NCBI GenBank assembly: GCA_905201505.1 | Contig: CAJKOJ010000005.1 | Span: forward strand, 1 to 53,561 | Source of the DNA: an uncultured Eubacteriales bacterium | GTDB taxonomy: Bacteria; Bacillota; Clostridia; Lachnospirales; CAG-274 | Direction of reading: 5' to 3' | Length of the DNA stretch: 53,561 nucleotides | Part shown: piece after piece, positions 16,799 through 24,560 of the stretch | Layout of the letters: every line of letters begins with the position of its first letter | How positions within the stretch are numbered: the first letter of the stretch is position 1 | The notes under the pieces: model-generated | The model's database searches: none | What the model was told of the DNA's origin: nothing | The model's input: only the letters and a program-made list of their open reading frames with translations | Translations under genes and position numbers: made by a program

Positions 16799-17437
16799 CT
16801 ATAAATCTTTCAGTTTATTTAAAGCCTTTGTTTCTATTCTTGACACATAGCTCCTGCTTATTTTCATTGCTTTTGCAATTTCTCTCTGAGTAATTTCCTT
16901 TTCACCATTCAGCCCGTAACGCAGTGTAACTATTTCAAATTCCCTTGGAGTAAGTCTTTCCTTCATTATTTTATACAGCCTTTCAACTATAAGCTTTAAT
17001 GCTGTAATTTCTTCTACGCTCTTTCCTTCATCCGCCAGTTTTTCCTCAAGGGTAACTTCATTTCCCTCTTTATCTACCCCAACACCTTCCTGCAAACTTA
17101 TGTCATTTTGCCGTTTTTTATTTTGTCTTAAAAACATCAGTATTTCATTTTCAATGCACTTAGATGCATAAGTCGCTATTCTACCCTTATCCGCTTTATA
17201 AGTAGATACTGCCTTAATCAGACCAATTGTCCCAATAGAAATTAAATCTTCATTATCATTATTCTGATTATACTTTTTTGCAATGTGTGCAACAAGCCTT
17301 AAATTATGCTCAATAAGCTCATTTCTTGCATTCACATCACCTTGTTCCCATAGCATAATGTATTTCTCTTCATCTTCCTTACTTAATATCTGCGGCAAAT
17401 TACCTCCAATATGTCCAAACAGAAAAGGAAAAAACAC
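16799..17437 (-). CDS. sigK: Sporulation sigma factor SigK
   Basis: 212 residues. This is the late mother-cell sigma factor. LIEHNLRLVAHIAKKY, DLISIGTIGLIKAVSTY and ATYASKCIENEILMFLR (region 2) and the region 4 helix-turn-helix TQREIAKAMKISRSYVSRIE follow the Bacillus SigK pattern closely. The N-terminus (MFFPFLFGHIGGN) is short and hydrophobic, like the pro-sequence that SpoIVFB-type proteases remove, and the gene is uninterrupted (no skin element inside). The start is GTG with AGGGGG upstream; that ribosome-binding site is one arm of a hairpin at 17447-17473. It marks the organism as a spore former. Confidence 0.92.
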   Translation of the reverse strand: MFFPFLFGHIGGNLPQILSKEDEEKYIMLWEQGDVNARNELIEHNLRLVAHIAKKYNQNNDNEDLISIGTIGLIKAVSTYKADKGRIATYASKCIENEILMFLRQNKKRQNDISLQEGVGVDKEGNEVTLEEKLADEGKSVEEITALKLIVERLYKIMKERLTPREFEIVTLRYGLNGEKEITQREIAKAMKISRSYVSRIETKALNKLKDL

Positions 17438-17446
17438 AGCAAAACA

Positions 17447-17473
17447 CCCCCTTATATCAATATATTAAGGGGG
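17447..17473 (-). promoter_or_regulatory. Hairpin covering the sigK ribosome-binding site
   Basis: In the sigK mRNA, CCCCCUUA (17473-17466) can pair perfectly with UAAGGGGG (17454-17447), and the second arm is the ribosome-binding site, 10 bases before the GTG start. Loop 11 bases. No T-run follows, so this is not a terminator. Folding would hide the site from the ribosome. Confidence 0.6.
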
Positions 17474-17542
17474 ACAATTTTTTGTGCCGATTTTTTTTAC
17501 TAATTTTATTTTTTTCTGTTGTACAATCAAATTACAACACTA

Positions 17543-17592
17543 AAAAAGGCTGCTGCAAACTTGTTTTTACCAAATTTGCAAACAGCCTTTTT
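17543..17592 (-). terminator. Terminator of gldA
   Basis: AAAAAGGCTG/CAGCCTTTTT outer stem and TTTGCA/TGCAAA inner stem with a large loop. The minus strand ends in a run of six T. Confidence 0.85.
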
Positions 17593-17625
17593 CAGATATT
17601 TAATATTTTATATATCAAAACCATT

Positions 17626-18726
17626 TTACTCGAAGTCTTTATAGTAATGTCCCATTCTGTCAGCTGCAAGCATAGCATTATAAACACTTTCAGCTGTAAC
17701 TTCAAACGGCATATTATGAGCTGTATCTCCCTCTGCACAAGCAAGAGCAGCAGCTTCCATAATTTTATCCTTGTCAATTTTCTTTATACCTAAGTCCTCA
17801 AGAGTTACAGGCAGACCTACTGTAATACAGAAATCCATTACTTCTTCAAATTCCTCTTCAGGCACATTTTCCATAATAAGCTGTGAAAGCACACCAAAGG
17901 CTACCTTTTCGCCATGGTACATACCATGAGTTTCCTCAATACAAGTCAAACCGTTGTGTATAGCATGAGCTGCAGCAATGCCTCCGCTTTCAAAACCTAT
18001 ACCTGACAAATATGTATTAGCTTCTATAACATTTTCAACAGCAGGTGTACAAGTTCCTGCTTCAACAGCCAATTTAGCCTTAGGACCATCAGCAATTAAT
18101 GTCTTGTAGCAAAGTTCTGAAAGAGCCATAGCTGTCTTTGATACACTTCCTCCCATACAGCTTACAGCATTAGACCTCATACAAGCTCTTGTTTCAAAAT
18201 ATGTAGCAAGTGCATCACCCATACCTGAAATAATAAGACGAGCAGGAGCTGCTGCAACAATATCAGTATCAAGGAGCACAATATCAGGATTAGAAGGCAG
18301 CCATAAATATTCCTCAAATTGACCGTCATCTGTATATATTACAGAAAGTGCAGAACAAGGTGCATCAGTTGAAGCAGCTGTAGGAACGCAAACAGCAGAA
18401 ATATTTTCATAATATGCAACAGCTTTTGCAGTATCAAGAATTTTGCCTCCGCCAATACCTACAACTATATCGCACTTTTCATTCTTCAGCACTTCACCTA
18501 TACGCTTAATTTCATTATGAGAACATTCCCCATTAAATATTTCCCATATAACAGAAGAATCTGTTCCCTCAACAGCAGTATTCAACTTATCCTCTACACG
18601 TTTTTTGCCGCTTTTACTTACAAGCACAAGCATCTTCTTTCCTAATTTAGCAGTATACTTTGTAAGTTCAGCCAAAGTACCTTTTCCCTGAATATAACGA
18701 CTTGGTGATCCAATAATCCTTGCCAT
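17626..18726 (-). CDS. gldA: Glycerol dehydrogenase
   Basis: 366 residues. NAD-dependent, metal-containing oxidation of glycerol to dihydroxyacetone. The iron-type alcohol dehydrogenase fold is shown by VGIGGGKILDTAKAVA, PTAASTDAPCSALSVIY, the metal-binding MGDALATYFE, and HAIHNGL/HGEKVAFG with the metal-ligand His residues. The frame is open to 18780, but AGGAGGT places the start at ATG 18726 (MARIIGSPSRYIQGKG). It is single-gene with its own promoter and terminator; the aquaporin gene lies just upstream on the same strand. Confidence 0.93.
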   Translation of the reverse strand: MARIIGSPSRYIQGKGTLAELTKYTAKLGKKMLVLVSKSGKKRVEDKLNTAVEGTDSSVIWEIFNGECSHNEIKRIGEVLKNEKCDIVVGIGGGKILDTAKAVAYYENISAVCVPTAASTDAPCSALSVIYTDDGQFEEYLWLPSNPDIVLLDTDIVAAAPARLIISGMGDALATYFETRACMRSNAVSCMGGSVSKTAMALSELCYKTLIADGPKAKLAVEAGTCTPAVENVIEANTYLSGIGFESGGIAAAHAIHNGLTCIEETHGMYHGEKVAFGVLSQLIMENVPEEEFEEVMDFCITVGLPVTLEDLGIKKIDKDKIMEAAALACAEGDTAHNMPFEVTAESVYNAMLAADRMGHYYKDFE

Positions 18727-18768
18727 AATTACATACCTCCTAAAGATTGTTATTTTTTTATCAATATT

Positions 18769-18796
18769 ATTATAGCACAATTAAATATTATGTCAA
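18769..18796 (-). promoter_or_regulatory. Promoter of gldA
   Basis: TTGACA (18796-18791), 16 bases, TATAAT (18774-18769), with TGTGC just before the -10 (extended -10). Confidence 0.7.
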
Positions 18797-18836
18797 TTAC
18801 TTTAAATAAATTAATAAATATTTAATTTTCATTAAA

Positions 18837-18882
18837 CAAAAAAGCTGTCTTTCCCAACATAAATATTGAGAAAAACAGCCTT
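18837..18882 (-). terminator. Terminator of the aquaporin gene
   Basis: Long stem (AAGGCTGT with ACAGCTT, then TTTCTCAA with TTGGGAAA) followed by six T on the minus strand. Confidence 0.85.
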
Positions 18883-18895
18883 CTTTTATGTAATA

Positions 18896-19585
18896 TTAAT
18901 TTTCACTGTCAAGAGCCTTGTACACAAGAGCTGCAAGCACACCGCCTATAAGAGGTGCAACTATAAACACCCAAACCTGACTGAAAGCTAACTCTCCGCC
19001 GTTACCGCCTGCAAGCATTGACACAAGAGCAGGTCCAAAACTTCTTGCAGGATTTACAGAAGTACCTGTAATAGGAAGACCCATTAAGTGAACTAAAGTA
19101 AGAGCAAGACCAATAACAACGCCTGCTACACCTGAAAACTTCTCTTTACTTGTAACTCCGCAAATTGCAATTACAAAAACAAAAGTTAAAACTACCTCAG
19201 CAATAAACGCACCGCCAAGACCAACACCAGCAGCAGATGCTTCGCCAAAACCATTAGTTCCCATACCAAGCTCAGCAACCTTATCTGTAAATATAGCTAA
19301 TAAAACAACTGCACCTGCAATAGCACCAATAAACTGGCTTACTACATAAGCAACAAAATCTTTTACAGACATTTTACCGCTAGCTAACATTGCAACAGAT
19401 ACTGCAGGATTAACGTGACAGCCTGAAACATTGCCAATTGAATATGCCATAGCAACAATAACAAGACCAAATGCTAATGCAATACCCACAAAACCTGTTC
19501 CAAATCCATTAGTCATTGCTACACCGCAGCCAAAAATAACAAGTACCGCTGTGCCGATAAATTCTGCTAAACATTTTTTAACCAT
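18896..19585 (-). CDS. aqpZ: Aquaporin, AqpZ-like
   Basis: 229 residues, six membrane helices and two half-helices. The two NPA motifs are HVNPAVS (about 57-63) and SVNPARS (about 177-183). The length and the GTSVNPARS stretch resemble water-selective AqpZ more than the longer glycerol facilitators GlpF. Lying next to gldA, a glycerol role is still possible. AAGGAGGA precedes the ATG. Own promoter and terminator. Confidence 0.85.
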   Translation of the reverse strand: MVKKCLAEFIGTAVLVIFGCGVAMTNGFGTGFVGIALAFGLVIVAMAYSIGNVSGCHVNPAVSVAMLASGKMSVKDFVAYVVSQFIGAIAGAVVLLAIFTDKVAELGMGTNGFGEASAAGVGLGGAFIAEVVLTFVFVIAICGVTSKEKFSGVAGVVIGLALTLVHLMGLPITGTSVNPARSFGPALVSMLAGGNGGELAFSQVWVFIVAPLIGGVLAALVYKALDSEN

Positions 19586-19620
19586 AAAAATTCCTCCTTG
19601 TTTAATATATTTATGTTGTA

Positions 19621-19662
19621 ATTATACCATTTTTTAAATAAATTGTAAACATTTTTTTACAA
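19621..19662 (-). promoter_or_regulatory. Aquaporin promoter with inverted repeat on the -35
   Basis: TTTACA (19649-19644), 17 bases, TATAAT (19626-19621) preceded by TGG. A perfect TTGTAAA/TTTACAA inverted repeat with a 6-base spacer (19643-19662) covers the -35, a likely operator. Confidence 0.6.
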
Positions 19663-19712
19663 TTTTCATAATTTTTTATTAAAATAACTTTATTTTTTGT
19701 TAATTATAAAAT

Positions 19713-19746
19713 AAACTGCCCTGCAGCTTATGCCGCAGGGCAGTTT
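19713..19746 (-). terminator. Terminator of the MerR gene
   Basis: Perfect 12-base arms AAACTGCCCTGC/GCAGGGCAGTTT around a 10-base loop. There is little T-run on the minus strand. Confidence 0.75.
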
Positions 19747-19756
19747 ACACTAATTA

Positions 19757-20563
19757 TTACCTTTTTTTAACGGGAAAATATATTTCTGTTTCCCACTCAC
19801 TTACTGGTATATTATCCACGTGAGATTTTGTATATATCTCATACGGCGGTGCAATAATTTCATAATTATTATCATTTATCCACTTTACAACAGCAGCATA
19901 AGCTTCTGTAAGGTTTGCATAAGCCCCCTTGTGCACTGTAAAAGCACAAAGAGAACTTTCAATTATTCTTGTTGCCTTCTCCTTATCTTTTACAGCAATG
20001 CCTACTTCAATATCACTGTCATTTTCATTAAATTCATCATCGTGATATACTGCAAGCACAGCCCCCGATGTTTCTATTTCTTCTCTTGCAATTTTTGTAA
20101 AAAGTTCACCATAGTACCTTCCAAAATCCTTTATAGACATATTTTGTCTGCTGCTTAAAATTGCAAGTTCTTTACTCTGCACTAAACTGATGTTATATTT
20201 GTTATCATAATTCATAATTTCACCATTCCTTTCATAACTTACAAGAATTCCTTTCATTTCCTCTAAAAGCATACTTTTATAAGAAATCTCTGTTTCCAGC
20301 AGTTTAACCTGTTCTTTCAGTTTTAAATAAAGTCCTTTCCTGTCTTTGCTGCTTAGAAACGATTTTATTTCTATAAGGGGAAAACCATACCTTTTTAAAC
20401 GGTTTATTGTAAGCATATCATTAAGCTGATTTTTTCCATAATATCTGTAACCTGTCAACGGATCCACTTTTGCAGGCTTTAGTAAATCAACTTCATCATA
20501 ATACCTTAACGTTTTCACACTTACAGAGCATATTTTTGAAAACTGTCCTATACTTATAAGCAT
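19757..20563 (-). CDS. MerR-family regulator with effector-binding domain
   Basis: 268 residues. An N-terminal MerR winged helix (ISIGQFSKICSVSVKTLRYYDEVDLLKPAKVDPLTGYRYY) and a coiled dimer helix (about 75-115) precede a C-terminal GyrI/BmrR-like ligand-binding domain (about 120-268). This architecture is that of BmrR/TipA-type multidrug sensors. GAAGGAGTG six bases before ATG 20563 sets the start; the frame extends to a GTG at 20572 inside the ribosome-binding site. No transporter is adjacent. The promoter at 20596-20626 has the operator geometry of this family, so it controls itself. Confidence 0.88.
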   Translation of the reverse strand: MLISIGQFSKICSVSVKTLRYYDEVDLLKPAKVDPLTGYRYYGKNQLNDMLTINRLKRYGFPLIEIKSFLSSKDRKGLYLKLKEQVKLLETEISYKSMLLEEMKGILVSYERNGEIMNYDNKYNISLVQSKELAILSSRQNMSIKDFGRYYGELFTKIAREEIETSGAVLAVYHDDEFNENDSDIEVGIAVKDKEKATRIIESSLCAFTVHKGAYANLTEAYAAVVKWINDNNYEIIAPPYEIYTKSHVDNIPVSEWETEIYFPVKKR

Positions 20564-20575
20564 ACTTGTCACTCC

Positions 20576-20591
20576 TTAGAATTAATTCTAA
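20576..20591. promoter_or_regulatory. Palindrome in the merR leader
   Basis: TTAGAATTAATTCTAA, a perfect 16-base palindrome just downstream of the MerR promoter start point and touching the ribosome-binding site. It may be a second protein site or a small mRNA hairpin. Confidence 0.4.
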
Positions 20592-20595
20592 ATTA

Positions 20596-20626
20596 AGTAT
20601 AAACTATCCCCTAAGGGGAGTGTCAA
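20596..20626 (-). promoter_or_regulatory. MerR-type promoter, 19-base spacer with operator
   Basis: TTGACA (20626-20621) and TATACT (20601-20596) are separated by 19 bases instead of 17. The spacer holds the dyad TCCCCT-T-AGGGGA. Overlong spacers with such a dyad are the hallmark of promoters that MerR-family activators untwist. It drives the merR gene itself. Confidence 0.85.
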
Positions 20627-20659
20627 CCCTTGTTTAATATTTATTTTATTATTTCGTTG

Positions 20660-20697
20660 CAAAAACAACAGATGTTTTTGTTCTGATATGTTATTAT
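20660..20697 (+). promoter_or_regulatory. hcp promoter region with inverted repeat
   Basis: Perfect CAAAAAC (20660-20666) and GTTTTTG (20674-20680) arms with 7 bases between. Twelve bases later comes an extended -10, TATGT-TATTAT (20692-20697 for the hexamer), with no -35. An activator at the inverted repeat would explain this; no known HcpR or NsrR consensus is matched. Confidence 0.45.
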
Positions 20698-20735
20698 AAG
20701 CAAGTAACAATTATTTAGTAAATGGAGGATTATTT

Positions 20736-22355
20736 ATGGAAAATACAATGTTTTGCTATCAGTGTCAGGAAACAGCAGGCTGTACAGGCTGTACAAAGTA
20801 CGGTGTATGCGGTAAGTCACCACAGACAGCTAAACTACAGGATATATTAATATATGTAACAAAAGGACTATCCGAAGTTACAACTAAATTACGCAGGGAA
20901 AATAAAACTGTAGACACATATACAGATATGTTAATTGTTGATAATTTATTTATAACTATTACAAATGCTAATTTTGATAATAATATTATAACAGAAAAAA
21001 TAAGAGAAACAATTTCTCAAAGAGATAAACTTATAAGTGATTTATCAGACAACAAATGTTTATCCCCGGCTGCCCATTGGCAAATGTCAGATTCAGATAA
21101 GAATATTGGTGTTTTGTCCGCATTAGATGAAGATTATCGTTCATTACGAGAGCTTATTACTTATGGACTTAAAGGAATGGCTGCCTATATTAAACATGCA
21201 TCTGCATTAGGATATGATGACAATCACATTAATGCTTTTTTACAGGAAAGCCTTTCAAAACTTACAAATGATGATATAACAACAGATGAACTTTTAGCAT
21301 TGTCACTTGAAACAGGAAAATATGGCGTTACTGCTATGGCACTTCTTGATAAAGCCAATACTTCTTCCTATGGCAATCCTGAAATTACAAAAGTAAATAT
21401 AGGGGTACGCAGCAATCCCGCGATACTTATTTCAGGACACGACTTACATGATCTCGAAATGCTTTTAAGGCAGACAGAAGGCACAGGAGTTGATGTGTAT
21501 ACACATTCAGAAATGCTGCCTGCCCATTATTATCCCGCTTTTAAAAAATATACCCACTTTGCAGGAAATTACGGTAATGCATGGTGGAAACAGACAGAAG
21601 AATTTGAATCCTTTAACGGACCTATATTATTGACAACAAATTGTCTTGTACCTCCAAAAGAAAGCTATAAGGACAGAGTATATACAACAGGTGCTGTAGG
21701 ATTTACAGGCTGCAAGCATATTTCAGCTAACCCTTACGGCGAAAAGGATTTTACAGAAATTATAGAACACGCAAAAAAATGTGCTTCACCTACAGAACTT
21801 GAAACTGGAGAAATTATCGGTGGTTTTGCCCATAACCAGGTCTTGGCTCTTGCAGACAAAATTGTTGATGCAGTGAAAACAGGAGCAATAAAAAGATTTG
21901 TAGTAATGGCAGGCTGCGACGGAAGAAGCAAATCCCGAAACTATTACACAGATTTTGCCAAAGCACTTCCAAATGATACTGTTATTCTTACTGCAGGCTG
22001 TGCCAAATATAAATACAACAAGCTTAATTTAGGTGAAATCAATGGTATCCCCCGTGTTCTTGATGCAGGTCAATGCAATGATTCATATTCGCTTGCAGTA
22101 GTGGCACTAAAACTTAAAGAAGTATTTAATCTAAATGATATAAATGAACTTCCTATAATTTATAACATTGCATGGTACGAACAAAAGGCAGTGATAGTCT
22201 TGCTGGCACTTTTACACCTTGGAGTTAAAAACATTCATTTAGGACCTACTCTACCGGGCTTTTTATCACCAAATGTAGCTAAAATTCTTATAGATAACTT
22301 TGGTATATCAGGTATAAACTCAGTTGAGAATGACATAGCTAAATTTTTTAAGTAA
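20736..22355 (+). CDS. hcp: Hybrid-cluster protein (hydroxylamine/NO reductase)
   Basis: 539 residues. The N-terminal Cys motif MFCYQCQETAGCTGCTKYGVCGK (written here as C7, C10, C16, C19 and C25) binds the cubane cluster. SGHDLHDLE, TTNCLVPP, TGCKHIS, AGCDGRS and AGCAKYKYNKL carry the ligands of the hybrid Fe-S-O cluster. Hcp proteins reduce nitric oxide or hydroxylamine and are part of nitrosative stress defence in anaerobes. TGGAGG precedes the ATG. There is no adjacent hcr reductase gene, as is usual in obligate anaerobes. Monocistronic. Confidence 0.96.
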   Translation: MENTMFCYQCQETAGCTGCTKYGVCGKSPQTAKLQDILIYVTKGLSEVTTKLRRENKTVDTYTDMLIVDNLFITITNANFDNNIITEKIRETISQRDKLISDLSDNKCLSPAAHWQMSDSDKNIGVLSALDEDYRSLRELITYGLKGMAAYIKHASALGYDDNHINAFLQESLSKLTNDDITTDELLALSLETGKYGVTAMALLDKANTSSYGNPEITKVNIGVRSNPAILISGHDLHDLEMLLRQTEGTGVDVYTHSEMLPAHYYPAFKKYTHFAGNYGNAWWKQTEEFESFNGPILLTTNCLVPPKESYKDRVYTTGAVGFTGCKHISANPYGEKDFTEIIEHAKKCASPTELETGEIIGGFAHNQVLALADKIVDAVKTGAIKRFVVMAGCDGRSKSRNYYTDFAKALPNDTVILTAGCAKYKYNKLNLGEINGIPRVLDAGQCNDSYSLAVVALKLKEVFNLNDINELPIIYNIAWYEQKAVIVLLALLHLGVKNIHLGPTLPGFLSPNVAKILIDNFGISGINSVENDIAKFFK

Positions 22356-22370
22356 TATACTGTAATTAAT

Positions 22371-22407
22371 AAGGCAGCTTTTCATAAATATATGAAAAAG
22401 CTGCCTT
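22371..22407 (+). terminator. Terminator of hcp
   Basis: AAGGCAGCTT and its complement with an inner TTCATA/TATGAA stem. The T-run after it is interrupted. Confidence 0.7.
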
Positions 22408-22414
22408 AAATTTC

Positions 22415-22461
22415 TTGACATACTAAAATAAAAGAATTATAATTATATTACAAATGTAATA
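22415..22461 (+). promoter_or_regulatory. blaI promoter and BlaI operator
   Basis: TTGACA (22415-22420), 17 bases, TATAAT (22438-22443), both perfect. Three bases later is the inverted repeat TATTAC-AAAT-GTAATA (22446-22461), whose core TACAAATGTA fits the TACAnnTGTA operator of BlaI/MecI repressors. It implies autoregulation and strong expression when derepressed. Confidence 0.85.
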
Positions 22462-22477
22462 CTAAGGAGGTAATACT

Positions 22478-22849
22478 ATGAATAAGCTTCCCCAGATTTC
22501 AGAAGCTGAATTTGAAGTAATGGAAGTTATATGGGAAAAAGAACCTGTCAGCACAAATGAAATTGTTGACGCTGTAATTGAAAACCACAATTGGAATATG
22601 CGTACAATACACACTTTAATTTCAAGACTTGATAAAAAAGGGGCAATAGCACACAAGAAAGACGGCAGAACATATATATATTCGTCTATCGTAGAAAAGA
22701 AAGACTATGTAAAAAGCAAAAGTAAATCCTTCATAGAAAAATTTTATGACGGTGCCGCCAATAAAATGGTACTTAATTTTATAGAAAATAATATGCTCTC
22801 TCAGGAAGATATACAAGAACTAAAAAACATTTTAAATAAGAAGGGATAG
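22478..22849 (+). CDS. blaI: BlaI/MecI-family repressor
   Basis: 123 residues, the family length. It has a winged-helix N-terminus (SEAEFEVMEVIWEKEPVSTNEIVDA; MRTIHTLISRLDKKG is the recognition part) and a helical dimerisation tail. YIYSS, near residue 67, is in the usual position before the linker that BlaR1 signalling cleaves. It represses its own promoter through TACAAATGTA. The stop codon lies two bases before the blaR1 start. Confidence 0.92.
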   Translation: MNKLPQISEAEFEVMEVIWEKEPVSTNEIVDAVIENHNWNMRTIHTLISRLDKKGAIAHKKDGRTYIYSSIVEKKDYVKSKSKSFIEKFYDGAANKMVLNFIENNMLSQEDIQELKNILNKKG

Positions 22850-22851
22850 TT

Positions 22852-24510
22852 ATGTTTATATATCACTTTTTAATATCAAATGCAGTTATATCAATTACTG
22901 CATTTATACTATTAATAATTAAGAACATCTCAAAAGAAAAGTTATCACCTGCATGCAGTTATTTTATATGGTTTCCTTTATTAATACTTATGTTTTTATC
23001 ATTTTTTCCTTCAATAGATAATACATTTTTTAACTATAATAATGTTCCAAACATTCCTACAGCTGTCAATGCTGCAAGCAGAAAACTTGACATAACCGCC
23101 GCAGTTAAAGATTATTTTATTTCCACAAACAGTTACTTTACAATTAAATTGATTTGGGTTACAGGCATTATATTTAATATAACAATGTTTTTAATAACCC
23201 AATTAAGGCTCAAAAAACTGTTAAGCTGCCCTTTAAACAATAATATTTTTAAAGACTGCTGCAAAAAAACAGGCATTAAAGCCACTTTGTACATAAACAG
23301 CAAAATAAATTCTCCTATGTCCTTTGGTATTATAAAACCGTCTGTAGTACTCCCTCATCTTAAATATGATGAAAATACCCTTGAACATATTTTTTTACAC
23401 GAGCTTACGCACTACAAACATAAGGATATTTATATAAACTATATTCTTTGTGTTCTCTCAGCTTTTTATTGGTTTAATCCCGCTGTTCTCATTACATTTA
23501 AAAAAATAAAGCTTGATATGGAAATATACTGTGATTATGGAGTACTTAAGTATACAAAATCTAATATAGCATACGGCAATACAATTTTAAATCTTGCCTC
23601 ACAAAAAAATAAATTTATGTCTGCAAACTATATATCAGAATATAAAGCAGAACTTAAAACAAGGATACAGAGAATTGCAAACTACAAAAAATCTCATTCC
23701 AAACTTTTAACAGCATTAATTACTGTTCCGTTAGTTTTCATTTTTACACTCTCAGCATCAGTAATTAACTCCTATGGCTATACAATTACCGAAAAGTATA
23801 ATACAGATTTAAAATTTGAAGAAATTAATTTAAAAACTTATTTCAAAGGATATGAAGGCTGTTTTGTGCTTTACAATACAGTCAGCAACACTTACAAAAT
23901 CTATAACGAAGATATGGCAAAAGAAAGAACATCTCCATACTCTACTTATAAAATAGCTATTGCATTAAACGGACTTGAACAAGGCATTATAACACCTGAA
24001 AACAACACCTCATACTGGGACAAAACCATATACCCCTTTGATGAATGGAACAGAAATCAAGATTTATCTTCCGCTATGAAATACAGTGTAAACTGGTATT
24101 TTCAAAATATAGATAAGTCCCTTGAGCATAGTGAAATTTCAGCCTTTCTCAATACCATATCCTACGGAAACAAAAATATAGGGTATGATAAAGAAAATTA
24201 CTGGCTTGAGAATACACTAAAAATATCACCTGTTGAGCAAGTGGAATTTTTGAAAAAACTTTACACAAATGAGTTTAATTTTACTCAATCTAATATAGAT
24301 AAAGTAATTAATTCAATTAAACTTTCCTCAAATCTCTATGGCAAAACCGGCACAGGTATGGTAAACGGCAAAACAACAAACGGATGGTTTATAGGAATTT
24401 ATAATAAAAATCAAGAAAGCTGCATTTTTGCCCTTAGATTAAAGGGTAAAAATAACGCTGATGGTTCCAATGCAATGAAAATAGCTTGTGAAATACTTAA
24501 TAATATGTAA
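22852..24510 (+). CDS. blaR1: BlaR1-type beta-lactam sensor-transducer
   Basis: 552 residues. Membrane helices lie at about 1-24, 35-52, 98-118 and 290-310. The M56 zinc metallopeptidase domain has HELTH (183-187), with the third ligand probably in MEIYCDY. The extracellular C-terminal sensor (about 325-552) is a class D beta-lactamase-like penicillin-binding domain with S364-T-Y-K367, YSVNWYF and K498-T-G. In Staphylococcus BlaR1, acylation of this serine activates the protease and leads to loss of BlaI. All catalytic motifs are present, so it should be functional. No beta-lactamase or PBP gene follows; the next gene is on the other strand, after a terminator. Confidence 0.9.
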   Translation: MFIYHFLISNAVISITAFILLIIKNISKEKLSPACSYFIWFPLLILMFLSFFPSIDNTFFNYNNVPNIPTAVNAASRKLDITAAVKDYFISTNSYFTIKLIWVTGIIFNITMFLITQLRLKKLLSCPLNNNIFKDCCKKTGIKATLYINSKINSPMSFGIIKPSVVLPHLKYDENTLEHIFLHELTHYKHKDIYINYILCVLSAFYWFNPAVLITFKKIKLDMEIYCDYGVLKYTKSNIAYGNTILNLASQKNKFMSANYISEYKAELKTRIQRIANYKKSHSKLLTALITVPLVFIFTLSASVINSYGYTITEKYNTDLKFEEINLKTYFKGYEGCFVLYNTVSNTYKIYNEDMAKERTSPYSTYKIAIALNGLEQGIITPENNTSYWDKTIYPFDEWNRNQDLSSAMKYSVNWYFQNIDKSLEHSEISAFLNTISYGNKNIGYDKENYWLENTLKISPVEQVEFLKKLYTNEFNFTQSNIDKVINSIKLSSNLYGKTGTGMVNGKTTNGWFIGIYNKNQESCIFALRLKGKNNADGSNAMKIACEILNNM

Positions 24511-24517
24511 ATTTCAA

Positions 24518-24560
24518 AGACTGTTGCAAAGCAGAAAACTATTTTGCAACAGTCTCTTTT
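24518..24560. terminator. Bidirectional terminator between blaR1 and uxuA
   Basis: AGACTGTTGCAAA and its complement around a 12-base loop, with CTTTTAT on the plus side. Confidence 0.85.

Noticed and set aside
17447..17473. Intrinsic terminator before sigK
   Set aside because: No T-run follows the stem, and the second arm is the ribosome-binding site.
18896..19585. Glycerol facilitator GlpF
   Set aside because: The short length and GTSVNPARS region resemble AqpZ. Proximity to gldA alone is not enough.
23820..24510. Separate class D beta-lactamase gene
   Set aside because: The serine-enzyme motifs are continuous in frame with the M56 membrane protease domain, which is the BlaR1 sensor arrangement.
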